From contig NZ_LMIO01000001.1 of NCBI RefSeq assembly GCF_001428745.1, forward strand, positions 582,818-646,817: a stretch of 64,000 bases of DNA, in the 5' to 3' direction. Numbering within the stretch: position 1 is the first letter of the stretch; every line of letters begins with the position of its first letter. The stretch comes from Leifsonia sp. Root227 (GTDB taxonomy: Bacteria > Actinomycetota > Actinomycetes > Actinomycetales > Microbacteriaceae). Under the pieces are notes generated by a model. That model saw only the letters and a program-made list of their open reading frames with translations. It searched no databases and had not been told where the DNA came from. A program made the translations under genes and the position numbers. Of the stretch, positions 51,189 to 60,164 are shown in pieces.

Positions 51189-51857
51189 TCAGTCGCCCGC
51201 CACCCACACCGCGCCGGCTGCCGTCTGGCCGAGCACGATCTCCGCGTCGCCCAGCCGCACGGTGACGTCGCCGGCGAACTCGCGGTGCTCGTCGACGCTC
51301 AGCTCGGCGTCCGGCACGATGCCGCGCTCGGCGAGGTAACGCAGGATGGCCGGCTCGGCGTCGGAGATGCGCGACACCGTCAGCCGCACGCCGGTGCGGG
51401 CGGCGAGCAGGGGCGTCGCGTCCGGCCGGTGGGCCGTGCCGTCCGCGGTCGGGATGGGGTCGCCGTGCGGGTCGCGGGACGGGAAGCCGAGCCTGCGGTC
51501 GATGCGGTCGATCAGCCCGTCGGAGACCGCGTGCTCGAGCACCTCCGCCTCGTCGTGCACCTCGTCCCAGCCGTAGCCGAGCTCCTCCACCAGGAACGTC
51601 TCCAGCAGCCGGTGCCTGCGCACCATCGCGACGGCGTGGTGGCGGCCGGTCTCGGTCAGCTCGATTCCGCCGTACGGCTCGTGCACGAGCATCCCCTGGT
51701 CGACGAGGCGGCGGATGCCGTCGGAGATGGTGGCTGCGCGCACGCCCAGGCGCTCTGCGAGCTGCTTGACGGTGATCGGGGTCTCCGACCATTCGGTCGC
51801 CGACCAGATCACTTTGAGGTAATCCTGGGCCACGGTCGAGAGGTCGGACACTGGCAT
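51189..51857 (-). CDS. mntR: DtxR/MntR-family metalloregulator
   Basis: The 222-residue protein has a winged helix (ITVKQLAERLGVRAATISDGIRRL) and a dimerisation/metal domain with HRLLETFLVEELGYGWDEVHDEAEVLEHAVSD holding the His/Glu ligands. The C-terminal SH3-like/FeoA domain makes it longer than B. subtilis MntR and closer to IdeR/SirR. ATG 51857 lies 6 nt after TAGAAT, so it is leaderless. It is divergent from cbs across 49 bp and convergent with mntH. Mn specificity is inferred from the neighbour. Confidence 0.9.
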   Translation of the reverse strand: MPVSDLSTVAQDYLKVIWSATEWSETPITVKQLAERLGVRAATISDGIRRLVDQGMLVHEPYGGIELTETGRHHAVAMVRRHRLLETFLVEELGYGWDEVHDEAEVLEHAVSDGLIDRIDRRLGFPSRDPHGDPIPTADGTAHRPDATPLLAARTGVRLTVSRISDAEPAILRYLAERGIVPDAELSVDEHREFAGDVTVRLGDAEIVLGQTAAGAVWVAGD

Positions 51858-51906
51858 GACGTAATTCTACGGGCGGTCCGCACGCGGCACTGTTACGGTT
51901 GGTCGC

Positions 51907-53271
51907 GTGAATTACGCAGAGACCATCATCGACTTGGTCGGCGACACTCCGCTCGTGAAGCTCAACAGGCTGACCGACGGAATCGCGGCGACGGTGCTCG
52001 TCAAACTCGAGTACCTGAACCCCGGAGGTTCGTCGAAGGACCGCATTGCAACCCGCATCATCGACGCTGCGGAGAAGGAAGGGCTGCTGAAGCCAGGCGG
52101 GACGATCGTCGAACCGACGAGCGGCAACACCGGCGTCGGGCTCGCGCTCGTCGCCCAGCAGCGCGGATACAAGTGCGTGTTCGTGCTTCCGGACAAGGTG
52201 GGTGAGGACAAGCGCAACGTCCTCACCGCATACGGGGCGGAGATCGTGGTGACGCCGACCTCGGTGGCGCCGGAGCATCCTGATTCCTACTACAGCGTCT
52301 CCGACAGGCTCGCGGCGGAGATCCCCGGCGCGTTCAAGCCCAACCAGTACTTCAACCCGAACGGGCCGCGCAGCCACTACGAGACCACGGGTCCAGAGAT
52401 CTGGCGCGACACCGACCAGAAGGTGACGCACGTCGTCATCGGCGTCGGAACTGGCGGCACCATCAGCGGCACAGGCCGCTTCCTCAAGGAGGCGTCGGAC
52501 GGCGCGGTGCGTGTGATCGGCGCCGACCCAGAGGGGTCCGTCTACTCCGGCGGCACGGGGCGGCCGTACCTGGTCGAGGGCGTCGGAGAGGACTTCTGGC
52601 CAGGCGCGTACGACCCCACTGTGGTGGATGAGGTCATCGCCATCTCCGACGCAGAGTCGTTCCACGTCACGCGTCGGCTGGCGCGCGAGGAGGGCATCCT
52701 GGTCGGCGGCTCCAGCGGCATGGCAGTCGCCGCGGCGCTCCGCGCGGCGAAGGACCTCACCGCTGACGACATCGTCGTGGTGATCCTGCCGGACGGCGGA
52801 CGCGGCTACCTCGCCAAGATCTTCAACGACAAGTGGATGCGGTCGTACGGCTTCAGCGACGTGCCGGACGAGGCCACGGTGCACGACGTCATCAAGACCA
52901 AGCGCGGCGACCTGCCCGACCTGGTGCACACGCATCCATCGGAGACCGTGCGCGACGCCATCCAGATCATGAACAAATACGGCGTATCGCAGTTGCCGGT
53001 GCTCACCGCAGAACCGCCCGTGGTGATGGGCGAGGTGGCAGGGGCGCTCGACGAGACCTCACTGGTGGATGCCGTGTTCAGCGGCCGTGCAGCGATGACG
53101 GACGACGTCGGCGCTCACGTGGGCGACCCGTTCCAGCTGATCGGCGTCAACGAGTCGGTCAGCGCGGCCCGCACGGCTCTCGCGACCGAGAACGCCCTGC
53201 TGGTGACGGAGGACGGCAAGCCCGTCGCCGTGCTCACCAGGCAGGACCTCCTCAACTTCCTCAGCGAATAG
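51907..53271 (+). CDS. cbs: Cystathionine beta-synthase
   Basis: The 454-residue fold-type II PLP enzyme has Lys44 in NPGGSSKDRIA as the Schiff-base lysine, TSGNTG (71-76) as phosphate loop, and GTGGTISGTGRFLKE. The C-terminal CBS-domain pair (about 335-454) usually gives allosteric control. It condenses serine and homocysteine to cystathionine. GTG 51907 is 7 nt after TACGGT (51894-51899), so it is leaderless. The next gene follows 20 bp downstream, completing a transsulfuration pair. Confidence 0.94.
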   Translation: MNYAETIIDLVGDTPLVKLNRLTDGIAATVLVKLEYLNPGGSSKDRIATRIIDAAEKEGLLKPGGTIVEPTSGNTGVGLALVAQQRGYKCVFVLPDKVGEDKRNVLTAYGAEIVVTPTSVAPEHPDSYYSVSDRLAAEIPGAFKPNQYFNPNGPRSHYETTGPEIWRDTDQKVTHVVIGVGTGGTISGTGRFLKEASDGAVRVIGADPEGSVYSGGTGRPYLVEGVGEDFWPGAYDPTVVDEVIAISDAESFHVTRRLAREEGILVGGSSGMAVAAALRAAKDLTADDIVVVILPDGGRGYLAKIFNDKWMRSYGFSDVPDEATVHDVIKTKRGDLPDLVHTHPSETVRDAIQIMNKYGVSQLPVLTAEPPVVMGEVAGALDETSLVDAVFSGRAAMTDDVGAHVGDPFQLIGVNESVSAARTALATENALLVTEDGKPVAVLTRQDLLNFLSE

Positions 53272-53291
53272 AAAGAACAGCAGACAGAACC

Positions 53292-54431
53292 ATGAAGTTC
53301 GCAACACAGGCCATCCACGTCGGCCAGGAGTTCGACCCCACGACCGGCGCGATCATCCCGCCGATCTACCAGACCTCGACCTTCGTGCAGGACGGCGTCG
53401 GCGGCCTCCGCGGCGGCTACGAGTACAGCAGGGGCGGCAACCCCACCCGCACCTCGCTCGAGACGCTGCTCGCCGCCCTCGAAGGCGGCACGAGCGCGCT
53501 GTCGTTCGCGTCCGGCCTCGCCGCCGAGGACGCCCTGCTCCGTGCCGTGCTCCAGCCGGGCGACCACGTGGTGCTCGGCAACGACGTGTACGGCGGGACG
53601 CACAGGCTGATCAACCGCATCCACGGCGCGTGGGACATCCGCAACACCACGGTGGACCTCACCGACCTGGATGCGGTGCGCACCGCTCTGCAGACCGACC
53701 GCACCCGCGTGCTCTGGATCGAGACGCCGAGCAACCCGCTGATGAAGATCAGCGACATCGCGGCGCTGGCGGAGCTCGGCCACGCGGTCGGCGCGCTGGT
53801 CGTCGTGGACAACACGTTCGCATCCCCTGCGCTGCAGCAGCCGCTGTCGCTCGGCGCGGACGTGGTGGCGCACTCGACCACCAAGTACCTCGGCGGCCAC
53901 TCCGACGTGCTCGGCGGCGCCCTCGTCTTCTCCGACGAGGAGCTGGCGAGCAAGGTGCAGTTCATCCAGTTCGCCGCCGGTGCCGTGTCTGCGCCGATGG
54001 ATGCCTGGCTCACCACGCGCGGCATCAAGACGCTCGCCGTGCGGATGCAGCGTCACACCGAGAACGCGCAAGCCATCGCGGAGACCCTGGTCGGCCGCGC
54101 GGGGATCGACGCCGTCTACTACCCCGGCCTGCCGACCCACCCTGGCCACGAGCTGGCCGCCCGCCAGATGAGCGGCTTCGGCGGAATGCTGTCCGTCGCG
54201 CTCAGCGGAGGGGCCGACGCTGCGCGCCGGTTCGCGGAGTCGACAGAGGTGTTCCAGCTCGCCGAGTCCCTGGGAGGGGTCGAGTCGCTGATCGGCTACC
54301 CGAGCGAGATGACGCACGCCTCCGTTCGCGGCACGGAACTCGAGGTTCCAGACAACGTCATCCGCCTCTCCGTCGGCATCGAGGACGTCTCCGACCTCCT
54401 CGCGGACATCGACCAGGCGCTCTCGCGCTAG
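53292..54431 (+). CDS. metB: Cystathionine gamma-synthase/lyase (PLP)
   Basis: The 379-residue Cys/Met-metabolism PLP enzyme has PLP-binding Lys198 in AHSTTKYLGGHSDV, GGYEYSRGGNPTR near 41-53, and ETPSNPLMKISDI. The family cannot be split into synthase (MetB) and lyase (CTH) by eye. Its pairing with cbs favours reverse transsulfuration to cysteine, and actinobacterial enzymes often do both. It is cotranscribed with cbs. Confidence 0.92.
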   Translation: MKFATQAIHVGQEFDPTTGAIIPPIYQTSTFVQDGVGGLRGGYEYSRGGNPTRTSLETLLAALEGGTSALSFASGLAAEDALLRAVLQPGDHVVLGNDVYGGTHRLINRIHGAWDIRNTTVDLTDLDAVRTALQTDRTRVLWIETPSNPLMKISDIAALAELGHAVGALVVVDNTFASPALQQPLSLGADVVAHSTTKYLGGHSDVLGGALVFSDEELASKVQFIQFAAGAVSAPMDAWLTTRGIKTLAVRMQRHTENAQAIAETLVGRAGIDAVYYPGLPTHPGHELAARQMSGFGGMLSVALSGGADAARRFAESTEVFQLAESLGGVESLIGYPSEMTHASVRGTELEVPDNVIRLSVGIEDVSDLLADIDQALSR

Positions 54432-54465
54432 GACCCACCATCGCAGAGGGGACGCTGACCAGCTG

Positions 54466-55152
54466 ATGCGGTACATCCTGCTTCCCGGCGCAGGCGGCGC
54501 CGGATACGTCTGGCACCGCGTCGCCGAGCAGCTCAGCGCTCGCGGGCTGGATGCGGTCGCCGTCGACTTCGAGACAGGAGACGGCCACGCGCTCGCCGAG
54601 TACACGGCGGCGGCGGTCGCTGCCGCGGACGGCGCGGACGATGTGGTGATCGTCGCGCAGTCGATGGGCGGCTTCACGGCCGCACTCGCGGCGCAGGTGC
54701 TCCCGGTGAGCCGCATCGTGTTCCTCAACGCGATGATCCCCGTGCCGGGTGAGTCGGCGGAAGGCTGGTGGGAGGCGGTCGGTCACGGCCCCGCCATGCG
54801 GGAGAACGACATCGCAGAGGGGCGCGACCCCGACGCCGAGTTCGACCTCGACCTCTACTTCCTCCACGATCTTCCGCAGGAGGAGCGCGACGGCCTCGAG
54901 CAGCAGGAGGGCGAGCCGGACTCGGCGGAGATGTTCGCAGAGGCGTGCGACTTCCCCGGCTGGCCGGACGTGCCCATCACGGTGATCGTCGGCGAGGACG
55001 ACCGGCTGTTCCCCGCCGCCTTCCAGGAGCGGGTCGCGCGCGAGCGACTTGGCGTGGATGCGCACCGCGTGCCTGGCGGGCACCTCGCCGCCCTGGCGCA
55101 TCCGGAGCAGATCGTGGAGCTTCTCTTGCCGGGCGGCCGAACGGCGGAATGA
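54466..55152 (+). CDS. Alpha/beta hydrolase, third gene of the cbs operon
   Basis: The 228-residue protein starts ILLPGAGGAGYVWH (oxyanion HG-like loop). The nucleophile elbow is AQSMGGF with Ser near 67, the acid is in VGEDDRLFP, and the His is in VPGGHLAALAHPEQ. It resembles the small salicylate-esterase/pheophytinase-like hydrolases. It lies 34 bp after metB and is probably in the same transcript. Substrate unknown. Confidence 0.85.
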   Translation: MRYILLPGAGGAGYVWHRVAEQLSARGLDAVAVDFETGDGHALAEYTAAAVAAADGADDVVIVAQSMGGFTAALAAQVLPVSRIVFLNAMIPVPGESAEGWWEAVGHGPAMRENDIAEGRDPDAEFDLDLYFLHDLPQEERDGLEQQEGEPDSAEMFAEACDFPGWPDVPITVIVGEDDRLFPAAFQERVARERLGVDAHRVPGGHLAALAHPEQIVELLLPGGRTAE

Positions 55153-55248
55153 GCCTGACCTGAGTCGCCGTGTCAGCCTGGCCTAAACGCTGGGAAGGTG
55201 CCCAGCCGGTTCACAGGATCGCGCGCATCCGGGCAGGATGGAAGGCAT

Positions 55249-55373
55249 CGAAGGGGAGTAGTTCCCACCGCCGCGAGACGGCGAAGCGGTGCGTCGACAT
55301 ACTGGCGGGTCACGGTGACCTGCCCGGCGCCCCACCCGAACGGCATGGTCCGTGCGGGCGAACGAGACCTTCG
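55249..55373 (+). ncRNA. yybP-ykoY manganese riboswitch
   Basis: The 5' CGAAGG (55249-55254) pairs with the 3' CCTTCG (55368-55373) as P1. The conserved Mn-binding loop AAGGGGAGTAG is at 55251-55261, and GTCGACATACT in the second loop at 55293-55303. The 3' consensus AACGAGACCTT ends the element. A hairpin-capped P2 (CACCGCC...GGCGAAGCGGTG) lies between. It senses Mn(II) and turns on the antiporter gene that follows. Confidence 0.92.
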
Positions 55374-55387
55374 GTCGGCCATTCACG

Positions 55388-55421
55388 GCGACCGAGTCAC
55401 CCCTGCACTCTTCTCGGTCGC
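55388..55421 (+). promoter_or_regulatory. Expression-platform hairpin of the Mn riboswitch
   Basis: GCGACCGAG (55388-55396) pairs with CTCGGTCGC (55413-55421) between the aptamer and the ribosome site (AAAGGG at 55434-55439). It has no T tract. It may take part in switching access to the start codon. Confidence 0.5.
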
Positions 55422-55446
55422 TGCCTGTGATCGAAAGGGTCTCCCC

Positions 55447-56763
55447 GTGTCGAATACTCACCGTCCCGCACCGCCAGGAACAGCGCAGGCGCCCGCATCA
55501 ACCTGGCGCCGCCTCGTCATCCCGCTCGGGATCGTCGCGCTGATCGCCGCCCAGGGCGTCGCCCTGCGGCTGACCGGCGTTCACGTCCCGCCGCTCCTCG
55601 GGGTGCTCGCGTTCGGCGTCGCGATCGTCGCAGCCGCCTTCGCCCTCGCGTGGGCGGGGGAGGCCGCCGAGGTCGACATCTCCGGAGGCCTCGCGGTGGG
55701 GCTGCTGGCGATCATCGCGATCCTGCCCGAATACGCCATCGACCTGTACTTCGCGTTCACCGCGGGCTCCGACCCGTCGCAGGCGCAGTATGCGGCGGCG
55801 AACATGACAGGCTCCAACCGGCTGCTGCTCGGCTTCGGCTGGCCGTTCATCCTGCTGATCGCGTTCCTCGCCTTCCGCGCAGCGCGGCGCCGTCGCACGC
55901 CTGTCGATCCGGACGTGCAGGCCACGCCGTTCGCCATCGTGCTGCCGCGCGACAACCGCGTGGAGCTCGGCCTCCTGCTGGTCGCCTCCGTCCTCACCCT
56001 GCTGATCCCGCTCACCGGACAGATCCACGTCGTGCTCGGGGTGCTGCTGCTCGCCCTGTTCGCGTACTACCTGTGGCGGGTGTCGACCGGGGAGAGCGAC
56101 GAGCCGGAGCTGGTCGGCGTCGCGCACAGCATCGGCACACTGCCCACCCGCGCCCGCCGGACGACCGTCATCGCGATCTTCGTGCTCGCCGCCGTGATCA
56201 TCCTGCTGCTCGCCGAACCGTTCGCGAACAGCCTCGTCGAGGGCGGCCGGTCGCTCGGCATCGACGACTTCCTGCTGGTGCAGTGGCTGGCGCCGCTTGC
56301 GTCCGAAGCCCCCGAGTTCGTGATCGCGGTGATCTTCGCCCTGCGCGGCAAGGCGGCGATGGGCATCGGCATCCTGCTCGCCAGCAAGGTCAACCAGTGG
56401 ACGGCGCTGGTCGGCACCCTCCCGATCGCGCACCTCATCGGCGGCGGAGGTCTCGCCCTTCCGATGGATGGGCGCCAGGTCGAGGAGTTCACCCTGACGG
56501 CGACGCAGACCATCCTGGGCGTGGCCATGCTGCTCACCCTCCGGTTCAGCGGGCGCTGGGCCGTCGCCCTGTTCGTCCTGTTCGCCGCGACGTTCGTGTT
56601 TACCACGACCGAGGCGCGCCTGATCGTGTCCGCCGTGTATGCAGTGCTCGCCGTCACCCTGTTCGTCCTGCGCAGGCGCACGCTGCTGCCGACGCTCGCG
56701 GCGCCGTTCCGGTTCGGGAAACGGGAAGCGCCTGCCGTGCTGGAGGAGGAGCGCGCGGGATGA
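55447..56763 (+). CDS. CaCA-type cation/proton antiporter under Mn riboswitch control
   Basis: The 438-residue membrane protein has about eleven helices and two CaCA repeats. The first has ISGGLAVGLLAIIAILPEYAIDL (conserved Glu in the LPE motif), the second LASEAPEFVIAVIFALRGKAA followed by LASKVNQWTALVG. The family exchanges Ca(II) or other cations for H or Na. A Mn riboswitch in its leader argues that it exports Mn(II). GTG 55447 has AAAGGG 7 nt upstream. Confidence 0.88.
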   Translation: MSNTHRPAPPGTAQAPASTWRRLVIPLGIVALIAAQGVALRLTGVHVPPLLGVLAFGVAIVAAAFALAWAGEAAEVDISGGLAVGLLAIIAILPEYAIDLYFAFTAGSDPSQAQYAAANMTGSNRLLLGFGWPFILLIAFLAFRAARRRRTPVDPDVQATPFAIVLPRDNRVELGLLLVASVLTLLIPLTGQIHVVLGVLLLALFAYYLWRVSTGESDEPELVGVAHSIGTLPTRARRTTVIAIFVLAAVIILLLAEPFANSLVEGGRSLGIDDFLLVQWLAPLASEAPEFVIAVIFALRGKAAMGIGILLASKVNQWTALVGTLPIAHLIGGGGLALPMDGRQVEEFTLTATQTILGVAMLLTLRFSGRWAVALFVLFAATFVFTTTEARLIVSAVYAVLAVTLFVLRRRTLLPTLAAPFRFGKREAPAVLEEERAG

Positions 56764-56770
56764 TCGAGGG

Positions 56771-57283
56771 ATGACGACGACCATCCGCCCCGCCACCGCA
56801 GCCGATGCCACGGCGGTCCTCCGCCTCTTCGACGACGCCATCGCCTGGTTCGTCAGCATCGGGAACACCCGGCAGTGGGGCACCGAACCGTTCTCCACCC
56901 AGCAGAAGCAGGTGGACAGGGTGACCGGCTGGGTCGCGGAGCCGGGCGCGTGGGTGGCCGAGCATCCGGATGCGGGGGTCGTCGGGGCGCTGATCCTCGG
57001 CGATGCGACCGACTATGTCCCTGCGGCGACAGAGCCGGAGCTCTACGTGAAAGTGCTGATCGGCTCCCGCGACCCGCGAGCGAAGGGCACGGGCAGGGCG
57101 CTCCTCGCGTTCGCCGACGAGCAGGCGAAAGCGGCGGGCGTCCGGATGCTGCGCGTCGACTGCTACGCGGGAGCCACGGGCGACCTGGTGAGGTTCTATG
57201 AGTCGTGCGGTTACGTCACGACAGACACGTTCCTGGTGGGGGACTGGCCAGGGCAGGTGCTGGCGCGGATAGTTGGTGCATGA
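56771..57283 (+). CDS. GNAT-family N-acetyltransferase
   Basis: The 170-residue GNAT domain begins TIRPATAADATAVLRLFDDA, has the acetyl-CoA loop RDPRAKGTGRALLAFADEQ near 105-123 (R-x-x-G-x-G/A form) and ends LVRFYESCGYVTT. It starts 8 bp after the antiporter stop and its own stop overlaps the next gene as ATGA, so it is in the riboswitch-led transcript. Substrate unknown. Confidence 0.88.
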   Translation: MTTTIRPATAADATAVLRLFDDAIAWFVSIGNTRQWGTEPFSTQQKQVDRVTGWVAEPGAWVAEHPDAGVVGALILGDATDYVPAATEPELYVKVLIGSRDPRAKGTGRALLAFADEQAKAAGVRMLRVDCYAGATGDLVRFYESCGYVTTDTFLVGDWPGQVLARIVGA

Positions 57284-58422
57284 GGACTTTCGGGGTGGAG
57301 GAAGAGCTGCTGCTCGTCGACGAGCACACCGGCGCCCCGCGAGCCGTCGCACCCCAGGCGCTCGCCGCGGCGGCGGGCGACGACGAGCCGGGGCGCGGCC
57401 AGGGAGAGGCCGCCCCGGAAGTGGCCGCGGAGATCCACCAGGAGATGCTCGAGACGCAGACCAGGCCGCTGACCTCCACCGGCGACCTCCTGGCCGACAT
57501 CGTGGCAGGCAGGGAGCGCGCGGACCAGCTGGTCCGCCCGCTCGGCGTGCGCGCGGCGGCGCTGGCGATGTCTCCGCTGCCCGTCCAGCCGCATCCCACG
57601 GAGAAGGAGCGCTACGGCGAGATGATGCGGAGGTACGGGGCCACCGCTCACAAGACGCTCGTCTGCGGCTGCCACGTGCACGTCGGCATCGCGTCGCGCG
57701 AGGAGGGCGTCGCGGTGCTCGACCGCATCCGCACCTGGCTGCCCGTGATCCTCGCGCTGAGCGCCAACTCGCCGTTCGCGGACGGCGCGGACACCGGGTA
57801 CGCGAGCTTCCGCTTCCTCACCTGGCACCAGTGGCAGAGCGCAGGGCCCACGGAGGTGTTCGGCTCCGTCGAGGAGTACGACCGGTTCGAACGGGTGCTC
57901 GTCGACACCGGCGTCATCCTCGACTACGGAATGGTCTACCTCGACGCCCGGCTGTCGCACAAGCAGCCGACGGTCGAAGTGCGCATCGCGGACGTCTGCC
58001 TGGATGCGCGGGATGCCGTCGTCCTCGCCGCCATCGTCCGCGCGCTGGTCGACACGGCGGCGGAGGAGTGGCACGCGGGTGTGCAACCCTCCGATCTGCC
58101 GTCCGCTGCGCTGCGGCTGGCCGGGTGGCAGGCGGCGCTGACCGGCACGCAGGGCAGGCTGCCGCATCCACAGCACGGGGCCGGCGCATCCATCGCTGAC
58201 GCGCTGGACGCCTTGCTCGCCCACATCGGAGCCGCCCTCGAGGCGAACGGCGACCTGGAGCTGGTGCGCGACGGGCTCGAGCGCATCGTCGCTGCAGGCG
58301 GAGGGGCCGGCAGGCAGCGGGCGGCGTTCGCCGTGCGCGGGAGTCTGGAGGACGTGGTCTCCGCAGCGGTGGATGCGACGCACGAGCTGAGCAGGTCGGG
58401 CGACGATCTGTCCGTGCTCTGA
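57280..58422 (+). CDS. Carboxylate-amine ligase of the YbdK/GCS2 family
   Basis: The 380-residue protein belongs to glutamate-cysteine ligase family 2: FGVEEELLLVDEHTG at the N-terminus, the EIHQEMLETQT block, GCHVHVGI near 130 with the His pair, and QPTVEVRIADVC. YbdK enzymes have weak gamma-glutamylcysteine ligase activity; the physiological product is uncertain. Proximity to the cysteine genes is suggestive only. The ATG overlaps the GNAT stop. Confidence 0.9.
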   Translation: MRTFGVEEELLLVDEHTGAPRAVAPQALAAAAGDDEPGRGQGEAAPEVAAEIHQEMLETQTRPLTSTGDLLADIVAGRERADQLVRPLGVRAAALAMSPLPVQPHPTEKERYGEMMRRYGATAHKTLVCGCHVHVGIASREEGVAVLDRIRTWLPVILALSANSPFADGADTGYASFRFLTWHQWQSAGPTEVFGSVEEYDRFERVLVDTGVILDYGMVYLDARLSHKQPTVEVRIADVCLDARDAVVLAAIVRALVDTAAEEWHAGVQPSDLPSAALRLAGWQAALTGTQGRLPHPQHGAGASIADALDALLAHIGAALEANGDLELVRDGLERIVAAGGGAGRQRAAFAVRGSLEDVVSAAVDATHELSRSGDDLSVL

Positions 58423-58491
58423 TCCGCGGTCGGCGCAATACGGCTCAACACCCGCTATCGCACCGCGGTGTTTGCGAATACTCTGCCGGAC

Positions 58492-58770
58492 ATGACCGGG
58501 AAGCAGCTCGACCACCAGCACGCGGTCTACAGCTACGGCACGACGCCGCTCACACTCATGTACAGCCCGACGGCGACCGCGGCGTGGGAGGTCTACTACG
58601 GCGGGGAGTACCTCGGCCTGATCGAGGAGGTGCACCTCGACGGCGAGGCGTGGCCGCGGTTCGTTGCGCGACTCCCCGGCGAGGAGGAGGGCACAGAGGT
58701 GGGCGACGGCGTTCCGGCGTCGGACTGGCGGCTCGCAGTGGAGGTGCTCGCGGCGCACGCAGGACTCTGA
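58492..58770 (+). CDS. Small hypothetical protein
   Basis: The 92-residue protein has no membrane helix or signal peptide; it is rich in Tyr, Gly and acidic residues, with YYGGEYLGLIEEVHLDG in the middle. I chose ATG 58492 because TACTCT (58479-58484) lies 7 nt before it, the leaderless spacing. A GTG at 58468 is upstream in frame. No family recognised. Confidence 0.7.
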   Translation: MTGKQLDHQHAVYSYGTTPLTLMYSPTATAAWEVYYGGEYLGLIEEVHLDGEAWPRFVARLPGEEEGTEVGDGVPASDWRLAVEVLAAHAGL

Positions 58771-58862
58771 CCGGCGGCGCATAGCGACCGCGGAGGAGAT
58801 GCATTCACCCCGCATAGGGTCAGCAAAGGTCACAGGAATGTAACGACGTGAGGGTTGTCCTC

Positions 58863-60164
58863 ATGTCGCACACACTCTCACCCCTGTCGCTCGACATCGT
58901 CGTGCCCGTCTACAACGAGCAGGCGACGCTCGAACAGTCCATCCGTCAGCTCAACGCCTACCTGACCCGCGAAATCGACCAGACCTGGCGCATCACGATC
59001 GCCGACAACGCGAGTACGGACGCGACCGCACAGATCGCCGACGCGCTCGCGGGCGAACTCCCCGGCGTCGTCGCGGTGCACCTCCCGCAGAAGGGCCGGG
59101 GTCGCGCGCTCAAGCTGGTGTGGGGCTCGTCGCCGGCCGACGTGCTCGTCTACCTCGACGAAGACCTCTCCACCGACCTCGCCGCCCTGCCACCGCTCGT
59201 CGCTCCGCTGCTCTCCGGCCACTCCGACCTCGCCATCGGCACCAGGCTCGGCCGAAGCGCGCGGGTCACCCGCGGCGGCAAGCGCGAGTTCATCTCCCGC
59301 AGCTACAACCTGCTGCTGCGCCGCACGATGGCGGTCGGCTTCAGCGACGCACAGTGCGGGTTCAAGGCCATCAGGCGGGAGGTGGCGCACCGGCTCCTCC
59401 CGCTGGTCGAGGACGACGCGTGGTTCTTCGACACCGAACTGCTGATCCTGGCCGAGCGGGCCGGGCTGCGCATCCACGAGATCCCCGTCGACTGGGTGGA
59501 CGATCCGGACAGCTCTGTCGACATCGTGTCGACGGCGCGAGCAGACCTCAAGGGGATGCTCAGGGTCGGCAGCAACATCGCGCGCGGCCGCATCCCGCTC
59601 GAGTCCGTGTACGCGGAGCTCGGGAGGCGGCCGTTCGACCCGCCGAGACCGCCGAGCTTCTTCGGGCAGGTGGTGCGCTTCGGCGTCGTCGGCGTGCTGT
59701 CGACCGCCGCGTACGCGGTGCTGTATCTGCTGCTGCAGGGGCTGATCCCCGCGCAACTCGCGAACTTCGCCGCGCTGCTGATCACCACGATCGCGAACAC
59801 CGGGGCGAACAGGAGGTTCACGTTCGGGGTCAGGGGCAGGAGCGGTGCCGTGCGGCACCAGTTCCAGGGGCTGATCGTCTTCGGGGTCGCCTGGGGGATG
59901 ACCGCAGGATCGCTCGCCGTGCTGCACCTGTCGGCGCCGGGTGCAGGAGCCAGGGCGGAGCTGATCGTGCTCACGGTCGCGAACCTCGTGGCGACCCTCG
60001 TGCGGTTCGTGCTCCTGCGGCTCTGGGTGTTCCGAGCATCCCGTCGCCCGGCTCCCAGCGCCGCACCGCCAGCAGTGGACGCGGCCCCTCCCATCCCGAT
60101 CGAGTCGATGCGGGACCACGCACTGCACACCACCGACCTCCGACAGGAAGCGAACGGATCATGA
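58863..60164 (+). CDS. Glycosyltransferase family 2 fused to GtrA domain
   Basis: About 433 residues. The N-terminal GT2 domain has DIVVPVYNEQATLE (11-24), acidic YLDEDLST as the DxD-like site, and QCGFKAIRREV, typical of dolichyl/polyprenyl-phosphate sugar synthases. The C-terminal GtrA-like domain has four helices (about 262-385) and may flip the lipid-linked sugar. ATG 58863 has GAGGG 8 nt upstream; GTG 58848 is the alternative. It overlaps the next gene as ATGA, giving donor synthesis plus transfer in one operon. Confidence 0.9.
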   Translation: MSHTLSPLSLDIVVPVYNEQATLEQSIRQLNAYLTREIDQTWRITIADNASTDATAQIADALAGELPGVVAVHLPQKGRGRALKLVWGSSPADVLVYLDEDLSTDLAALPPLVAPLLSGHSDLAIGTRLGRSARVTRGGKREFISRSYNLLLRRTMAVGFSDAQCGFKAIRREVAHRLLPLVEDDAWFFDTELLILAERAGLRIHEIPVDWVDDPDSSVDIVSTARADLKGMLRVGSNIARGRIPLESVYAELGRRPFDPPRPPSFFGQVVRFGVVGVLSTAAYAVLYLLLQGLIPAQLANFAALLITTIANTGANRRFTFGVRGRSGAVRHQFQGLIVFGVAWGMTAGSLAVLHLSAPGAGARAELIVLTVANLVATLVRFVLLRLWVFRASRRPAPSAAPPAVDAAPPIPIESMRDHALHTTDLRQEANGS

